From Pseudovirgaria hyperparasitica (lineage: Eukaryota > Ascomycota > Dothideomycetes > Acrospermales > Acrospermaceae): DNA of 64,000 nucleotides. Shown piece by piece: positions 10,619 to 22,239 of the stretch; position 1 is the stretch's first letter; each line of letters opens with the position of its first letter. The DNA lies in assembly GCF_010093815.1 (NCBI RefSeq), contig NW_022985553.1, forward strand, positions 771,410-835,409, written 5' to 3'. The notes below the pieces were generated by a model. It saw only the letters and a program-made list of their open reading frames with translations, searched no databases and was not told where the DNA came from. The translations under genes and the position numbers were made by a program.

Positions 10619-11449
10619 TTACGCAGCAACCCCCCTCTCATCTCTTTCAACCAGCGCCCCGACCCCCAGGCCCCTCCCAACCTTGACCTTCCTAAGATCC
10701 TTCTTCTCCTCCTTTTCCTCATCACCCTTCTTTCCCGCACTGCCCACCTCGTCCCCCTCATCCCCCGCCTCCTTCTCCCCATCCTCGCCATCATCCCCGT
10801 CCCTCAATCGCAAATCACTCAGCTCCATCCGCATACTATACGCATCCTCACCATCCGCATAGTACTTTGCCTCCACCTTATCCACCGTGAAGCCCAGGGT
10901 ATCACGGTACAAGTGCAGTGCGGCAGTATTGGACATGCGCACGTGCAGAGACACATAGTGCGCGGAAAACGTCTCGGCCATGGCCCGCTGGCTCTGCCGC
11001 ATCAGCTTCTCCGCCAGTCCTAGACGCCGGTGCGTGCGCATGACGGACAGCGAGGTGATGTGCCCGTGTTGCACGCCGTCGCTCGGCTCCTCCTCCATTT
11101 TGGCGAGCACGTAGCCGACGATCTTGGGCGGGTCGTACGGCGATTTGGGCGGGTGCGAGACCTTGGGACATCATGTTAGTGGGTAGTTCCGTATACAGGA
11201 GCTCTAGACTCAATATTTGTGATTAATGAGAAGTGCCATGTTGGTATCTGGGATACGCTTGATGTTTGACTTGGGGGAGCACGTGAGCGCGAAGTGAAGC
11301 GCACTTACGTCGACGGCGACATAGCTTAATTGCGGCCAGCTCATTGCATGATAGAGGTAGTATTTGCAGAAGTAGTTTTCGGGCAGATTGGTGATGTTTG
11401 CTTGTTGTACGTGCGGGATATCAGATGGTCTCAGCACGCGGATATCCAT
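10619..11449 (-). CDS. NAA10: NatA N-alpha-acetyltransferase catalytic subunit (Naa10/Ard1)
   Basis: The catalytic subunit of the ribosome-associated NatA complex; with Naa15 it acetylates N termini exposed after Met removal. Two exons, 11449-11309 and 11161-10619 (intron 147 bp, GTAAGT..CCCAAG), give 227 aa. The N terminus [11 protein letters not shown], then [17 protein letters not shown] and [11 protein letters not shown], are hallmark Naa10 sequences. Across the splice follows [26 protein letters not shown]. The GNAT acetyl-CoA loop is RRLGLA (residues 92-97), followed by [18 protein letters not shown] and [14 protein letters not shown]. The last 50 residues are an acidic/Lys-rich tail of low complexity, as in fungal orthologues. 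Family length is about 235 aa, so it is complete. Confidence 0.96.
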
Positions 11450-13315
11450 GATGTGAGCTGTGCGAATAAAGTTTTTGCGGTACTTTTGCAGATGAACTCC
11501 AGTGTTGGGTTCTTGCTCTTTCTGATTTGATAGATCTGACAGGAATTGGTGATAGGATCGCTACAGGTCGATTACGGGAACGGAGTCGAACGGGATGTAT
11601 GATTTGCGCTTGAGATTGAACATGGATCTTGGAATTTCGAGCTTGTCGGGAGAGTTGTGGCTGAAGTGTGGCACTAATCATAAATTCTTCCTCGGATGTG
11701 GCGGTGCACAGCGTCCCAAGACGGCTAGTCTTCTGTTTACGCCTTACATTCTTCGACATTGATGATCTTGCATAAAGTCAATTGTAGCATCAGTCAATCT
11801 CAGGAACTGTAGTCCTAACGTCTTCGCTTCCTCACGCCAATTGACCATGGAGATAGAAAGGTAAAATTGCATAACGACATGCACGTCTAGGATAGAGCCG
11901 CGGCAATCACAGATTGATAATCGATGACGAGTATTGTTCTCGAACTCACCCGCTATGAAGAGGGACTACATATGAGTATAGGATAGTAAAATTTCAATAA
12001 TTGCTCAAAAGGCTGCCACCACCAACGACTTTAGTCGACGAGTTCCGCTGTCCTGGAGACCGTTCACCCAAGGATAATGTGCGGTCTTAGAATCCTTCGT
12101 CTGGCTTGTGATGTTCACTACGATATTGAAGCCTAATCTAGAAGGTTAGTAGAGTGTAGAAGAATACTAGAAAGAGAAATGAGGAGCACTAAAGTGTAGA
12201 AATCCAACTACGTGAATATTGGTCTCATACCTTTGAGCTTTGTTCTTGATACCCAGCATCTAGTTATCATAGAGAGTTGTTACGACTTGAGCTAAGTCTA
12301 TTGAGCTATTCGTAGTGTTGGACTACGAACGAATGCTACACTTAGTACATGATACTTGTATGCTGATTCGTTTCCAGACTGATGTAGGTGATACAAATTT
12401 GAATTCAGGTTACAGACCTAGTCGGTCGGTCGCAGCATGCGGAACCCCCTCGTATATCAAGACGTGAAGGCTTGTCCTCTGGATCACCTGAGGATGTCAA
12501 GTTGTTCTCAAGGACTCTTGTCTAGCGCGAGACCGACCAGTGTTCACCCTTTTCCGCGACCTTTGCAAGGGTATCATACTCGACTGGCATGATCTACAGC
12601 ATAGGCTATTTAGTCTATTACATTTCGCCCTTTTAAAATCGAGCAACCATTGTAAGGCTTGTTCAGTAATGTTATCTCATGACGATCTGTAACGAGTTGC
12701 ATAGCTTAGCTGTGACCATGAACTTGGAAAGTATTGGCTAAAAAAGCCGGGAACCACCTATGCTTCAATTTGTTCTAACCTCAGAATCGTCTCAAGCCCC
12801 TTTAGGGCAGTGCTTACAAGGCAGTGCGGGACAATGCACGGATTTGCGCATGCTAGCGATTGTCATCAGGGCTCTACATATCATTCTCGTTTTTTTGTCG
12901 ACCGCGCTCTCTCAGGCGCGAGGGCACCGAGCCGACGATAATTGGGGGTCGTTGGAAATTTGGGGAACCTGTTCGACATTCCTTCGCGTAACCTCCAGGC
13001 AGCCACTTAACGACCAATTGACGTGTACGCTGACGTCCAACATGGGATGAGGATGACGCGTCCAAACTTGGAAAAGAGACCAGCGTTCAAATGTATCGTT
13101 GAAGCAACCAGTTCGTATTAATGCTACTTAAAAGGACGCGATTTACTGCTCGGTAACTGTTTGGTTACTTTAGTGAACCTCTCCAGTCGCTTACCTTGTG
13201 TCACGGTACACAGCTACGTGAAGCTGTGTAACAGGAGCCTTTTCAATCATGTATCCCTCGGATGTCTGGTCAGTAGTCTCAGATATTTCATACGCCATAC
13301 TCACAGCTAATAATC
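11450..13315. other. 1.9-kb gene-free region
   Basis: No convincing gene. A 112-aa minus-strand frame (11421-11759) overlaps the start of the NAA10 gene and looks like chance. The left part should hold the NAA10 promoter, the right part that of the V-ATPase-like gene. Confidence 0.5.
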
Positions 13316-14011
13316 ATGTCGCAGCCCTATCTATGCGGTAAGCTCACATCCTGGACACACGTGAACTCTGCGGTTGCTCATTAGATATCGTTCAGTCGTT
13401 CTTCAGTAACATGGGATGCGCTTTTGCCATCGTTTTCAGTGTTTTAGGAGCCGCGTACGGTACGGCGAAGTCAGGTGTCGGCATTTGCGCGTCTGGCGTG
13501 CTGCATCCAGATCAGATAGTAAGGAGTAAGAGACAGTCCATTTCTAGATGAAGGCGCTAGAGCTTGCGTCCATGTCGTGTTTCCAGGTTGATCGGAATAC
13601 TAACAGCTCGGCAGACTCTGTTCCAGTCATCATGGCAGGCATTCTCTCGATCTACGGGCTAGTTGTAGCTGTTCTCATCGGTAACGCCCTCAAGCCTGAG
13701 ACACATATCTTCACTGGCTTTGCACACCTTGGCGCTGGTATCGCAGTTGGACTATGTGGACTTGGGGCAGGCTTTGCTATCGGTATCACTGGTGATGCGG
13801 GTGTACGAAGTACATGCCAGCAACCAAGGATGTTCGTGGGCATGATGCTCATCCAGATTTTTGCCGAAGTCCTAGGTATGATCAACGAGAGGTGTGTGAC
13901 CATATGCTGAAGAACTTGAGAACAGGTCTATACGGCATGATTATCGCGCTGCTGATGGTGGCGAGTACAGCGAATGTAAATTGCAATACAGCTGCGGATC
14001 TGCGATTGTAG
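13316..14011 (+). CDS. V-ATPase proteolipid subunit c (Vma3-like), divergent copy
   Basis: Subunit c forms the proton-carrying membrane ring of the vacuolar ATPase. Four exons: 13316-13337, 13385-13525, 13615-13875 and 13926-14011, giving 169 aa. The second intron (13526-13614) uses donor GTAAGA and has a perfect TACTAAC branch site 16-10 bp before its acceptor; this choice restores [20 protein letters not shown]. Four hydrophobic helices are visible: [54 protein letters not shown], and [19 protein letters not shown] with the essential proton-binding Glu at 139. GDAGVR and QQPRMFVGM mark subunit c rather than c' or c''. It departs from the usually near-invariant family at the N terminus, at [10 protein letters not shown] and at the Cys/Asn tail, so it may be a second, diverged copy. 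Confidence 0.85.
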
Positions 14012-14445
14012 GCCATGCGTCGGATCCAGACTGCGATTGTAAGTCAGACTGCGAGACGATCATGGTCGTACGAGGGCCGAGATGTTCTACGATAACGTCG
14101 AGAAGACTGATCTGATAGAGAAATAATCTAAGCAGTTATAAACGTGGAGGAGTGTTGAGCCGATCGGTCAGAGGTGGTGGATGGCTGAGCCGGTCAGTTG
14201 TCCGGCACACTATCTAACAAGCTAAATTATGATGCAATCGGAGGGGCACGATCAACCACTGAAGGATCTCGGTCGTTTTCGGTCGAGAGGATTGACGTAT
14301 TCGAATTACCCCGCCAGTAGGCTTGCTGTGGGTGATATTGAGGAATTTATATCAACCTGGTAGCCGGGATCGAATACAAGTCAATGGGTTAGCTATCTTT
14401 AAGACCCTGCAACATTAGAAAGCGCTTTGTCAATAAGGCATTACG
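14012..14445. other. Intergenic with short direct repeats
   Basis: No gene. CTGCGATTGTA occurs twice around the preceding stop codon (about 14000 and 14032), and GAGCCG-type GTCAG blocks recur near 14158-14200. It holds the promoter of the GST-like gene. Confidence 0.45.
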
Positions 14446-15403
14446 ATGGCTTCGCAACCCATAGTCGCATTTGACTACGGTATGAGTCTTTGTATGTTGT
14501 GAAGGAGACTTGCGTTGCTGATCTCGACTGATAGATTTCTCTCCATATGGACAGAAGATTCGCAGTGCGCTTGCGGCCTCCAATGTAGCCTTTTTGCGCG
14601 CCGATGTCCCTCCTGTTCTACCGAGACCAACTTTGGAGAAACTGGGCATCACCTATCGTAGAATCCCGGTGCTTGCTATCGGCAAAGACGTATATTGTGA
14701 TTCATCCTTGATCATCGATACGATCCAGAAGACCTTCAAAGCGCTTCCCAGTCACCCAGCTGACAAGGCCTTTGAAACCTTTGGAAGTGCTGGTCTGTTT
14801 GGAAGCGCATTGAACGTCATTCCAACAGCGGCTCTGACGCCCGAATTCCTCAAGGACCGTGAGACCATCTTCCCAGATTTAGCACGTCCAGACTACGCCG
14901 AACTCAGGCCAAGTGGTCTTGCAGAGATTCGAGAACAATTTCAGATCATCGAATCTCAATTTCTTGCAGCTTCAGGGGGGGCTTTCATTGGTGGGAACAG
15001 AATCTCGCTCGCAGATGTCCACGTCGGGTTCGTCGTAAAATGGCTGTTCGGCAACCTTGAACTCAGCAAAGAGGTAGGATTCGGGGCTGCAGAGTTTCCG
15101 TTGATTCATCAGTGGCTCGACAGTTGGCCAAAGTGGACCTATACGGATATCTCTGCTGAGCAGGCGATTGAGACGATTACCAAGGCTGAGTACAGCGCCA
15201 AGGACAGTGGAGTGAACGAGAATGACTACATTCAGATTCCCCCTGGGACGAAGGTTACAATCGAGAATTCGGATACGAAGGCTGGTGCGCATCTTCAAGT
15301 CGGTAGATTGGTTGGACTGAACGACTTGGAGACCGTGATCGAGCTGGAGAATACTGTTAGGGTTCACTTTCCACGTAGAGGTTATTATGTGAAGAGAGCA
15401 TAG
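14446..15403 (+). CDS. Glutathione S-transferase-like protein
   Basis: Two exons, 14446-14479 and 14535-15403 (55-bp intron), encode 300 aa. The N-terminal half is a thioredoxin/GST-N fold: PIVAFDYDFSPYGQKIRSAL, then YRRIPVLAIGK with the cis-proline before the VL strand, and CDSSLIIDTIQ in the position of the ESxxI glutathione-binding motif. The middle is an all-helical GST-C-like domain with GGNRISLADVHVGFVVKWL, the N-cap/D-box region. About 70 extra C-terminal residues (from VNENDYIQIPPGTKVTIENSD) look like a small beta domain, unusual for a plain GST. It may conjugate glutathione to small molecules, but the substrate cannot be read from the sequence, and the Ser/Tyr at the active-site turn are only candidates. 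Its plus-strand neighbour is an FMN oxidoreductase; a functional link is unproven. Confidence 0.85.
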
Positions 15404-16024
15404 ACATGTGAGATTTGACAGCTCTGAGTATAGTCCAAGCAATATGATGCCAAAAGTCATTGGAAACAACATGTGCTCTGGTGGTGAAGAACAGAAAGGA
15501 GAAAACATTACGCGCGACGCGTTGATTGTACCCGACTAGGATTTTGCTCTTATCCGCTTTCGGAACCGTCTACATTATTGCTTGTCTAGGACGTAAGTAA
15601 TTCTACTGCTCCAAATATTATAATATATCTCTTCTATTTAAAGTATTACAAAATATATATCTTGCAATATCTATATTATGGCTAGTTTGAATGCAGAAAT
15701 CATAGTTTGACATCTTGAATACTAAGAGTGATGGGTCTTAGGTATTAATGAAGAGATCTAATCCATGGATCTATGAGCTACGTTACCTCACCCCGCATCA
15801 AGGGGCCATTAGTTAAAATACAACTGGCATGCATGGATGCAGAGCGTTGTCATGTACAGGGTATGACTGCACGCCGAGATAACGGGACGGTATGTTGGAT
15901 GTGCCACGTCCTCAGGCAAATGTAATGACAATGGAACCCACATGTGTACGTCCCCAGTTTCGCCGTATTCTTCGTACTCTTTTCTGCACTCGTTTGTATC
16001 ATACAGTTCGTCATATCACGAATC
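15404..16024. other. Intergenic, AT-rich
   Basis: A locally AT-rich stretch (about 15600-15680) with no gene. Just before the next ATG, 15944-16024 encodes an in-frame hydrophobic stretch but has no ATG, so it is treated as 5' UTR. Confidence 0.5.
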
Positions 16025-17281
16025 ATGACTGGCCAGCCAGTCCCTACTCCTCTTAGAGAGAAGAAACCCATACTATGCATCGATGACATCAAGAAAGTTG
16101 CCGACAAGAAACTCTCAGAGATCGTCAGAGGTCCGTATTACCCTCCTCCATAAGTCAAATACCAATTCACTTGACTCACTTGACTCACCTCTTCCCAGAG
16201 TTTTATAATTCAGGTTCCCGCGAGCAAGTCACTGTCCACGAGAATACTTCTGCATATCGAAAATACCGCCTGCGCCCACGCGTCCTCGTCGACGTCTCCC
16301 ACGCGGATCCTAGCACCATACTTTGGAACCGCTCGATCACCTTTCCATTATGCATCTCACCTGCCGGCCTCCAGGCCATGGCACATCCAGATGGTGAGCT
16401 GGCCACCACCCGCGCCTGTGCTGCGCGCGGCATCAACATGGCCGTGTCCTCCTTCGCAAACTACAGTGTAGAAGACATCCGCGCCGCCAGCTCAGACATC
16501 GGCCCGATTGACCACGCAATGCAGCTGTACACGCTGCGCGACAGAGATTTGCAGCTGCGCATGATAAAGCGCGCTGAGGCCGCGGGCTGCAAGGCCATCT
16601 TCCTGACCGCAGACAGCGCAGTACTAGGCATGCGGTATCATGAGCACCGATACGACTTCCGCAGTCCTGCAGGGCTGGAGTATCCGAATATTGAAATCAC
16701 GAGCTCGGAGATGCGCCGGACCACGCATGAGGGAGCGGCCACTGGGATGACGTCGGACGCGCATTCGTGGGTGCGGGAGGTGCCGTGGCTGAGGAGTGTA
16801 TGTGGAATGGAGGTTTGGATCAAGGGCGTGTTGACAGCAGAGGATGTTGAGCTAGCGGCTGAGTATGGGTGTGATGGAGTGGTAGTAAGCAACCATGGAG
16901 GCAGGCAGCTCGATGGGGTTGTGGCGACGATCGACGCGTTACCGGAGTGTGTGAAGGCAGCGAGGGGGAGGTTGAGAGTACATGTTGACGGAGGAATCAG
17001 GACTGGGGCGGATGTCTTTAAGGCGTTGGCATTAGGCGCAGAGTGTTGTTGGATTGGAAGACCGGTGATATGGGCACTTGCGGTGAGTTTCGTGGGAAGT
17101 TGTAGGCCTGATTGCTAACATCTTGCAGTATGATGGCGAAGCTGGCGTTAAGAAAATGCTTGACCTGCTGTACGCAGAGTTCAAGGCGTGTATGCAATTA
17201 ACTGGCTGCAATAGTATTGCGGATATTACGACAGCGTCTCTAGGAATCGTTAGAAGTGACGGGCCCATTGCACGCCTGTAG
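16025..17281 (+). CDS. FMN-dependent alpha-hydroxy-acid dehydrogenase/oxidase
   Basis: A member of the glycolate oxidase / lactate dehydrogenase (flavocytochrome b2 core) family, which oxidises 2-hydroxy acids to 2-keto acids. Exons 16025-16130, 16199-17082 and 17129-17281 give 380 aa. There is no cytochrome b5 domain or clear targeting sequence. The active-site set is intact: Tyr in ENTSAYRKYRLRPR (Y55), SPAGLQAMAHPDGE, SSFANYS, MQLYTLRDR (Y146), TADSAVLGMR, Lys in WIKGVLT (K244), the catalytic His in SNHGGRQLDG (H268), and the FMN phosphate site VDGGIRTGADVFKALALGAE with IGRP. The ATG at 16025 is the first in frame. The exact substrate (lactate, glycolate or another hydroxy acid) cannot be decided. 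Confidence 0.93.
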
Positions 17282-18819
17282 AACGTTGGCAGTATATAGG
17301 CATAGCATTGCAGATTTTCACCTCACCAGAGTGTTTCCAGAGCTCTATACCTCTGCGTTCTAGCATATAGGTAGACTTTTAGATATCACTTTCCTCTATC
17401 CTTGTGCCTGCCGCACCCAATAGTAGATCGGGACCCCTTGGTTATGCTGTTATGCCACCGGGCGAGTATTGTCGCAACAGTCTGAACGTGGTAGATCAAT
17501 TCATGAATGGGCGAGATTGAGGAGGGACACTTTGTCCCTCTGAACCGATATGTAGTACTGATTTTCGCTTTAGCCATCAAAACAACTATTTTCACTTAGT
17601 AGTTTCCGTTAATGCTCGCGTTGAAATCGTACCCAGTTCGATACAATGTAAAGGATGATTCGATAGGAAAGAATAACCTGGACCAACTAGAATTCTTAAC
17701 ACAGTGTTATATGACAAAAGCAGTCGAGGTTCGCTCCGACGAAAATGACGGACGAAGTGACCTTGGAGAACGGAGCGTATGATCGCTAATATTCAGGATA
17801 TCATTCGCATCGAAGTTCGCTGTTGGATCTTTGACCTCTTGATTGGATGACTTCTTCTCTCTTCTGGTCCACTTGGTAAAATTGACTACTGCTCGAGTTT
17901 CTTAAGACAACTCGCAATTCACCGGTCATGGTCTCGCGGAATTAATAAAAATCGATATAATCATATGTGACTTCAATAGCCTTGTTCTGTAGATGATGGA
18001 AGTCATATGAACTTCGACCAAATTTGGTGGATCTTCTCTCTATAGCCTTCCATTAACCATAGGATAAGTACTGTTTTCTCGAAACGTGGTATCTTTTATA
18101 CGTCTACGAATATATATCTATCTGTTAAAAGATGAACCGTAGGCAGTTTATGGTTCCGCTCGTTATAGTATTCGGTCCTTGCAGCTTCAAAAAGTAACAC
18201 AACGGTGTGCAAACCCAATTGGACAATAAATTACACAAACAAAGACAAAATCACAGAAGCGATCATGGATACAGTCACCTGGAGTCAAACTTAGGGCACT
18301 TTGCGTTGGAGATGCGTTGGTGACTACTTCGCCCTGCACTGCTAATTGTAACTGATATTTGGAGTGTTTGGGTTACTTATGGAGGGTCTGGCTTGAGATG
18401 TGAAACTTAGACAGAAGCAGTCGATATTCGCTGTACGTGTAGGCATAAGACTATCTCCTATCAAGATAAAGCGATTAGAAGTACACATGTACCGACCACT
18501 AGGCTCGAAGTAAAGTCTTCATTACTATGAAGCACAGCTTTTAGGTCTAATTATTTGTCCGTCATGCGTGAAAAGGGGTCGTTTGATCAAGCACAACTCA
18601 TTACGTACTGCATGTCATCGCTTGCTAAGCTGAACAATCAGTCTAGTTACACATATATATCTCCTATACATCGGTCAACGACTCAACGTTGCAACATCTG
18701 AACCTTTCTACACGGTCACCAGCTCAACGAGCTCCCACAGTCGCATCCAAAGTTTCCGCCACCCTCTCCTCTATCTTTACAAAGCATCTCTTCTCTACCG
18801 ATCGTTGACTTGAGTGAGC
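17282..18819. other. 1.5-kb gene-free region
   Basis: No coding frame or RNA gene is supported. It separates two plus-strand genes; the last 100 bp are pyrimidine-rich, as expected of a 5' UTR. Confidence 0.5.
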
Positions 18820-19605
18820 ATGCCTCGCCAAAGTCTTCACAAAAGCGGTATGACAAAGGACAGCACACGCAAGCGCAAGCTGTCCGACACAGCTCTTTCT
18901 ACAACTCCTGATATCACCTCTGACAAGCATGGAGCTTCCCAGCTCTCTGTTACCAAACCTAAAGCGCGTGCGGCTGCTCATACCTTCGAATATGATCCAT
19001 CGTCTGCGTCAAAGTTAGCAGCTAGGCCAACGTTGCGAAAGAGACCACGTCATGGTACAGGCCAAAGAATCTCTGAGCAAAAGGCAAATGAACCATCCCT
19101 ACCGCTTCGCATGAAGGGCAGGAGGTTATTTTCCCATGTGGAGATACCAGCCCATTTGCCGGGTCCAGCATCAGGGTCCATAATCTTTCCCAAAAGACCA
19201 CGACCACTCGTCAAGTCAATAAGAGAGTCCTCACCATTTCATTCGAACCGTAAAGAGGTGTCTTCTCTCTCACCATTACATGTATCAAGAACATCATCCT
19301 TCGATGGCAAATCCGCTAGCGCCTCTGAAAGTTCAGAGTCGAGTCCAGGGCGTCTGAATACCCTGATAAGTCAAGATAAACCCGATACAACAGCATTGCT
19401 CACTTCGCTAATCTCTTCCGGCCCTGCTCAATTGCACGACCACATCATGGAACAGTTCAACAGATACTCAGACGAAGTGCTAAGCAAGTACAACACTCCA
19501 ATGTTACACATAGTGGAGGAATTGATGAAGGTCAAAGTGGCACAACTGATGGTCAAACTTGAGATGGAGAGGCGCAAGCAGGAAGCGGGTCTAGAGGACG
19601 AGTAG
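18820..19605 (+). CDS. Uncharacterised basic protein, 261 aa
   Basis: Single exon; the first ATG is at 18820 (MPRQSLHKSGMTKDSTRKRKL). Most of the protein is Ser/Lys/Arg-rich and probably disordered, with several clusters that could serve as nuclear localisation signals (TRKRKL, TLRKRPRHG, FPKRPRPL). The last 70 residues form a predicted helix with heptad character (HDHIMEQFNRYSDEVLSKY then EELMKVKVAQLMVKLEMERR), which may mediate oligomerisation. No known domain is recognised. A nuclear protein is an inference from the basic clusters. Confidence 0.65.
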   Translation: MPRQSLHKSGMTKDSTRKRKLSDTALSTTPDITSDKHGASQLSVTKPKARAAAHTFEYDPSSASKLAARPTLRKRPRHGTGQRISEQKANEPSLPLRMKGRRLFSHVEIPAHLPGPASGSIIFPKRPRPLVKSIRESSPFHSNRKEVSSLSPLHVSRTSSFDGKSASASESSESSPGRLNTLISQDKPDTTALLTSLISSGPAQLHDHIMEQFNRYSDEVLSKYNTPMLHIVEELMKVKVAQLMVKLEMERRKQEAGLEDE

Positions 19606-20171
19606 AAAGTTGTTGGGGAGGATTCAAGTTCACCGTCATTAAGTGATCTCTGTAGTCGATTATAGCTTATCTAGGCACGTTGGTTCAATCAATATTGAGA
19701 CTTTCATTGATATTGATATTTTGAAGATCTCGCGAAATAGTAATAATGATCCTGGTAACAAGTGCTTCAGTTGAAAGTAAGTGAACAAGAATCCTAAGCA
19801 AGGTATAAACAGAACGCGGGTATCTGTGAACAAATTATTAGTCTGGCCAGTGAATAGTGATTTCACCGTCCTGACTCACCTACACACACCTGATACCTCT
19901 CAGGAGCTAAACCACTCTAAGTTCAACTTTGATTGCGTATAGAAACCTTTCATATAAGCTGGCCTACTCTCAGTTCCACCCATTTGCAATAAACAACACC
20001 TTCTATCTACTACCTTCTGATTGCTTCCCCATTGCTACCACCTACTAGGGTGATGAACCAAGACATTAAGCAGCCTGTTACCCACGATCAGAAGCCTCTC
20101 CAAGTCCTCTAAATCTCTATACGACCTTACCAGCAAGCTTTTTTACTTCCCACAACACGACTACTTCTACC
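19606..20171. other. Intergenic
   Basis: No gene. The last 200 bp before the next ATG are CT-rich (many CTACC/CCTTC motifs), typical of a filamentous-fungus 5' leader. Confidence 0.5.
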
Positions 20172-20582
20172 ATGCTCCCAAGACTTCGACTACCTCACAC
20201 GATGAAACCTTCTGATTCTAGATTTTCCTACACCCCAGGCTTCTCATCCCACCTCGCGGCTTTCTATGAGCAGAACTCCAATACCAACTCGAGACCCCCT
20301 TCGATTAAGGCTTCCTCGTCCATGAATCACATGTCTAGCAGTGCGAGAGCTCCCACTCCTTCGACCCTGTCAAATATGAACGCCCCAAGCCTCTGCACCT
20401 GCGGAAATCATCCCAACCATTCACAAGATTGCGCTTTGAAGGTACTCGGGGCATACAAGCTGGACACGCTCAAAATGCTCTATGAGCTTACCAAGTTCGA
20501 TGGAGACCAGGGGCTTTGGGGGTCGTCAGAGTTCAATAACCGTCTGATCGGGCTGGAGATCCTTCGCCGCTACATGCTTTGA
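20172..20582 (+). CDS. Uncharacterised small protein, 136 aa
   Basis: Single exon, ATG at 20172. The first 75 residues are Ser/Pro/Asn-rich. They are followed by a short Cys/His cluster, CTCGNHPNHSQDC (spacing C-x-C-x3-H-x2-H-x3-C), which could bind a metal, and then a helical C terminus (LKVLGAYKLDTLKMLYELTKF, and FNNRLIGLEILRRYML at the end). No known zinc-finger class matches. A pyrimidine-rich leader precedes it. Function unknown. Confidence 0.6.
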   Translation: MLPRLRLPHTMKPSDSRFSYTPGFSSHLAAFYEQNSNTNSRPPSIKASSSMNHMSSSARAPTPSTLSNMNAPSLCTCGNHPNHSQDCALKVLGAYKLDTLKMLYELTKFDGDQGLWGSSEFNNRLIGLEILRRYML

Positions 20583-22239
20583 GGCTAAGCACTTGGGTAA
20601 CATGTATGTGAGGCGGCTGAAAGGTCTGTGGAGAGACGATCACCATACTATGGGATAGATCATAGAAATACCGAGGCATTAGCTACATTGGACATTGGGA
20701 AATTCTCGCAGTGAGATAAGAACAAAAGATCATGACTTTAATGAAAGGGTGCGATGTGGCACATTCATCTTCCTGAATTCATGCAAGTGTCTAATGTCAA
20801 GCATACCTGTAGCGTGATTATAATAACACAGCGCGCCCCTGAATTTTTCTGAAGTGTAAAATCACAAATCATTGAATCTCTGTCTGCAGAAGGTGTAGAT
20901 TGCATGTATAAGAGCCATAGATAAGACTTCATCAGTGTATACATAGGTAAATTCTTATGTGTGTTGAATTTCTAGACTACTTACCCTAGGATTCACATTC
21001 TGGAAGCTATCATTACTTTGCTCACTGACTTTGAATTTCCAGCTCTGAATCTCTTCGCTTCGCTAGATAACTCAATGATCTCAATACTTGCCATAGCTTC
21101 TAGTGGTCTACGACTAATCATCTCTGATAGACTATAACCCGGTTCTAAGTTATCATCCAATGCATGGAGCGGGGAAAGTAGAATTTCGGACGACCTCCAG
21201 CATAAATTACTTGGGAAATTTGAGATTACAACTATGACGACTGGGTTGCTCCTTTGGCCTAGCATATATATGCGTGGCGAAATTCCACAGGCACGTCGAT
21301 TAAGACTTCTCAGAGCGTAATTTTTTGATTATCAATACCTCGATGTCGATTCCTCTCTACATTAGACTTAGGAACACTAATAAGACATCGGCAATCCCAT
21401 AACCTCTTTGTCATCATGAACCATGAGATTTCTACTCGAGAGCTAGTGCCACATGGTATACAACAAATTAGCCGCTGACTTCACAAACAGTGAAGTTCTG
21501 TTCTTGAACCATGTACAAAATCTTGGCAGCTATCGATCATCCTGACTGACACTGGGTAAAATATGATGAGGGCGTTTGTATCTGTATATACCTTGTCAAT
21601 GAAAAATCGGCTTTTGACTGACGGCCCCTTGCTAAGGATCCCGACATGTATTCACCTTACCAGTGGGTGCCAGTTCGACACCAACGCCGCAGGAGCTGTG
21701 TACCAGATTGAAAAAGACGAGGACCAGGACAATGGCATGGGGCGATCAAGTGAAGATCTGAGATGAACGGACTCACTCGCGTTTAGTCTGTATCCCTGCA
21801 CCGTGGCTGTCCAATTAACGGGACTTGACTGGTAAGATGCAAGCTTGGATCTCGTAAATTCTACCTGGCACACTGCTTGTGTTTGCGGGAGAGGACGAAT
21901 TAGGAGCGTGACAACTTACCTTACACTGCACACGGCCGCCAGGTTCCTGTTCCATTGAAGTGAAGTCTTTGGCATGTTCGGCGACCCAGCACTCAGTCCT
22001 CACTTAATTGCCTAGGCGAAGCTCATAGAATGCTAAAGATCTACTTCGCCATCTCCGTCTAAGTCTCAACTCTTCCCACTGTCCGTCAAGCTCCTCCATT
22101 CTTCTTCCGTACCGTGACCTTCTATGCTCGTAGGTCATCTATACCTTTACTACGCAAGTCTGTCCTATACAATACATAGAGCTTTTCACCTCCGGCCCTA
22201 AAACTGTCAAGTCACGATGCCGAATCTCGCTAGGTAAAT
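20583..22239. other. 1.7-kb spacer, possible minus-strand 90-aa frame
   Basis: A minus-strand ATG frame at 21265-20993 (90 aa, ending EIIELSSEAKRFRAGNSKSVS) has mildly protein-like composition but no family match and is not called as a gene. The rest holds nothing recognisable. A CT-rich leader (about 22050-22200) precedes the next gene. Confidence 0.4.

Noticed and set aside
13587-13614. A 28-bp intron in the V-ATPase c gene that would keep an exon reading [13 protein letters not shown].
   Set aside because: It is too short for splicing and gives the wrong frame; the 13526-13614 intron restores the conserved family sequence and uses the TACTAAC branch site.
15944-16024. An in-frame hydrophobic stretch before the FMN dehydrogenase ATG, suggesting a membrane anchor.
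   Set aside because: It begins at a GTG, there is no ATG between the upstream stop and 16025, and family members start near the later ATG.
14446-17281. A secondary-metabolite cluster made of the GST-like and FMN-oxidoreductase genes.
   Set aside because: No backbone enzyme, transporter or cluster regulator is adjacent; two neighbouring oxidative enzymes are not enough.
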